Part shown: in pieces, positions 62,553 to 64,000 of the stretch
Numbering within the stretch: position 1 is the first letter of the stretch
Layout of the letters: the number at the start of each line of letters is the position of its first letter
Assembly (NCBI RefSeq): GCF_044597725.1
Contig: NZ_CP139003.1
Coordinates: 434,001 to 498,000 of the forward strand
Reading direction: 5' to 3'
Source of the DNA: Bermanella sp044597725
GTDB taxonomy: Bacteria; Pseudomonadota; Gammaproteobacteria; Pseudomonadales; Oceanobacteraceae
DNA: 64,000 bases
Notes under the pieces: generated by a model
The model's database searches: none
Seen by the model: only the letters and a program-made list of their open reading frames with translations
What the model was told of the DNA's origin: nothing
Program-made: the position numbers and the translations under genes

Positions 62553-64000
62553 ATGCACACCCAGCTGAGGTATTTATTACTCATTACTCTGGCCATTTTC
62601 TTGTCGGGGTGCGCCACCTATGGCTCAGACGTTAGGCAAGGCCTAAACCTAACAGAGCAAGGCCAATTTGATAAAGCCGCAGCGGCGTTTGAAAAAGCCC
62701 TCGACCCATTGGGTGATGACCGTCTACTTTACTACACCGAGTTAGGCGTGGTGTACCATCTAGCCGGTGATTATCAAAAGTCCAACCAGCTTCTCAATAA
62801 AGCCGAAGCCATTTCTGAAGAACTCTATACACGCAAAGTCAGTGACATGCTTGAGGTTGCTATGTCCAACCCTCGACAAGGGCCCTATCGCGGCTCTGAT
62901 TTTGAACGTGTCTTTATCAATTACTACAAAGCGCTCAATTATTTCATGTTGGCTGCCGAGAATAACGATAACCCAGTATTGCGTACCGATGCGTTGGAAG
63001 GTGCCCGAGTAGAAAGCCGTCGCATGGATATGATCTTATCCTCTATTGAATTTGAGAAAGGCAATTATCAAGAGCAGGCCGATAAAGAAAAATCATTATT
63101 CAGTAAGTTGCTGCGAATCTTTGAGCGTTTAAATGGCGAAATTATTGATAAAGACAAACTGATTTATCGTAACGATGCGTTTGGTCATTACTTGGCTGGT
63201 GTTATATACGAACAGCATAAAGAATGGGATTCTGCCCGTGTGGCTTATCAAAAATCCGCATCATTGTATGAGGCGGGTTATCAAAAACAGTTTTCTTTAA
63301 GCGAGAATATGACTGAACAAGCATGGTTCGATACCATTCGTATGATGCAGCGTGGTGGTGGTTGGGCCAACGAGTGGCCACGCTTAAGTCAGTCTAAATT
63401 AAGCGCGAGTAAGCGTGAGTTATTAAAAGAATTTAACCGTAAAGGCCACTTACTTGTCATAGAGCACCAAGGCAAGGTACCTGAACGTCACGAAATGAAT
63501 ATGTTACTGACCGCTGATCAAAATACACGACAAATCGTGATTCACCCTATTTTAACCGGAGATGCAAAGCAGCAGCTCGATCAGCGCTTTTGGTTCTTTG
63601 CTTTATATGCCGACAAAGGTCTCACCGATGTGATCAGTGCCGTGTATGAGGGGCGCACCATTCCGGCACTTTTACAATTTGGCATGGTCAAACGCGAATA
63701 CCTAGGCCCGTTATGGGATGTTGCCGACGGCTTAGGCTTAATCAATGTATTGCTTGATGGCATGCGCATAACGGTGCCATATTATCGTGCAAGTGATTTC
63801 AAGCCTTATGGTGAATCGCGCTTAATGGTCGATAACCAATGGCATGAGCTTGTCGCGGGTCAATCAGTGCAGCATTTGGCGTTTCAACAGCAACTAGTAA
63901 ACGCCAGCAATGATATTCAAGAGGCCATGGCGCGGGCATCGTTTAAAAACCTTACCGCGGCACAGGCAGCGTCCATTGGTGGTGATGCAGGAGCAGTGTT
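62553..64000 (+). CDS. TPR lipoprotein, 5' part (truncated by window edge)
   Basis: 482 codons visible, open to the end of the window. ATG at 62553, after GGAGCGAG. Lipoprotein signal peptide with lipobox LSGC (Cys20). TPR-like helices at about 25-85 (GLNLTEQGQFDKAAAAFEKALDPL), a central helical part (about 85-260), and an extended C-terminal region with beta strands (LLVIEHQGKVPERHEM, VPYYRASDF). It resembles the uncharacterised COG3014 type of lipoproteins, which sit with other cell-envelope lipoprotein genes; this is a tentative match. Function unknown. Confidence 0.75.
   Translation, partial: MHTQLRYLLLITLAIFLSGCATYGSDVRQGLNLTEQGQFDKAAAAFEKALDPLGDDRLLYYTELGVVYHLAGDYQKSNQLLNKAEAISEELYTRKVSDMLEVAMSNPRQGPYRGSDFERVFINYYKALNYFMLAAENNDNPVLRTDALEGARVESRRMDMILSSIEFEKGNYQEQADKEKSLFSKLLRIFERLNGEIIDKDKLIYRNDAFGHYLAGVIYEQHKEWDSARVAYQKSASLYEAGYQKQFSLSENMTEQAWFDTIRMMQRGGGWANEWPRLSQSKLSASKRELLKEFNRKGHLLVIEHQGKVPERHEMNMLLTADQNTRQIVIHPILTGDAKQQLDQRFWFFALYADKGLTDVISAVYEGRTIPALLQFGMVKREYLGPLWDVADGLGLINVLLDGMRITVPYYRASDFKPYGESRLMVDNQWHELVAGQSVQHLAFQQQLVNASNDIQEAMARASFKNLTAAQAASIGGDAGAV

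Overview
The window looks like a chromosomal segment of a marine-type gammaproteobacterium of the Pseudomonadales/Oceanospirillales kind, with moderately low GC by eye. The evidence is gene order: gshB-tonB-algH-ruvX-pyrR-pyrB-pyrC', a complete pilGHIJK-chpABC cluster, dsbB/rsd(algQ)/algP, and hemC-hemD-hemX-hemY all match the Pseudomonas-type arrangement rather than the enterobacterial one. A SutA homologue and a metal-ligand-less PyrC' point the same way. Genus cannot be fixed from the sequence alone. No rRNA, tRNA, CRISPR array, prophage or intact insertion sequence was seen.

Layout. 1-4.8 kb: urea amidolyase pathway (3' end of allophanate hydrolase, urea carboxylase, GntR regulator). 4.9-6.0 kb: TorF-type porin and the small RNA-polymerase regulator SutA, with promoter and terminator. 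6.0-11.8 kb (minus strand): gshB, tonB-like, algH, ruvX, pyrR, pyrB and a degenerate pyrC'. 12.0-24.3 kb: Chp chemosensory system for type IV pili, including a 2129-residue ChpA. 24.3-30.4 kb: an unusual chalcone-isomerase-like/TonB_C protein, tex, gshA and rmf. 30.4-38.2 kb: FliL-like protein, dsbB, rsd, a WD40 lipoprotein, a DUF4124 protein, an orphan ParA, the lysine/alanine-rich AlgP, a TIGR02444-like protein and an ABC-F ATPase. 38.2-42.6 kb: ribA, ppk1, hemB and a YigI-like thioesterase.

42.6-47.5 kb is the accessory region: a lipoprotein of unknown function, a secreted zinc-phospholipase-C-like protein with a barrel-like C-terminus, and a hipBA toxin-antitoxin pair. The hipBA pair is bracketed by two direct copies of the 3' end of hemY; the outer copy belongs to the real gene and the inner copy is a decayed fragment. 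Genes here are AT-richer than their neighbours and the intergenic gaps are the longest in the window.

47.5-51.6 kb (minus): hemCDXY. 51.7-55.0 kb: enoyl-CoA hydratase, an intergenic region with two consensus DnaA boxes in a direct repeat, lrgAB, and a membrane diguanylate cyclase. 55.1-60.9 kb: tkt-epd-pgk-fba central carbon cluster, with a long imperfect palindrome before pgk. 61-64 kb: a 4HBT thioesterase, an alpha/beta hydrolase and the 5' part of a TPR lipoprotein running off the window.

A recurring theme is slow growth and stress: SutA, RMF, Rsd, polyphosphate kinase and HipBA all sit within about 42 kb. This is noted as context, not as proof of one system.
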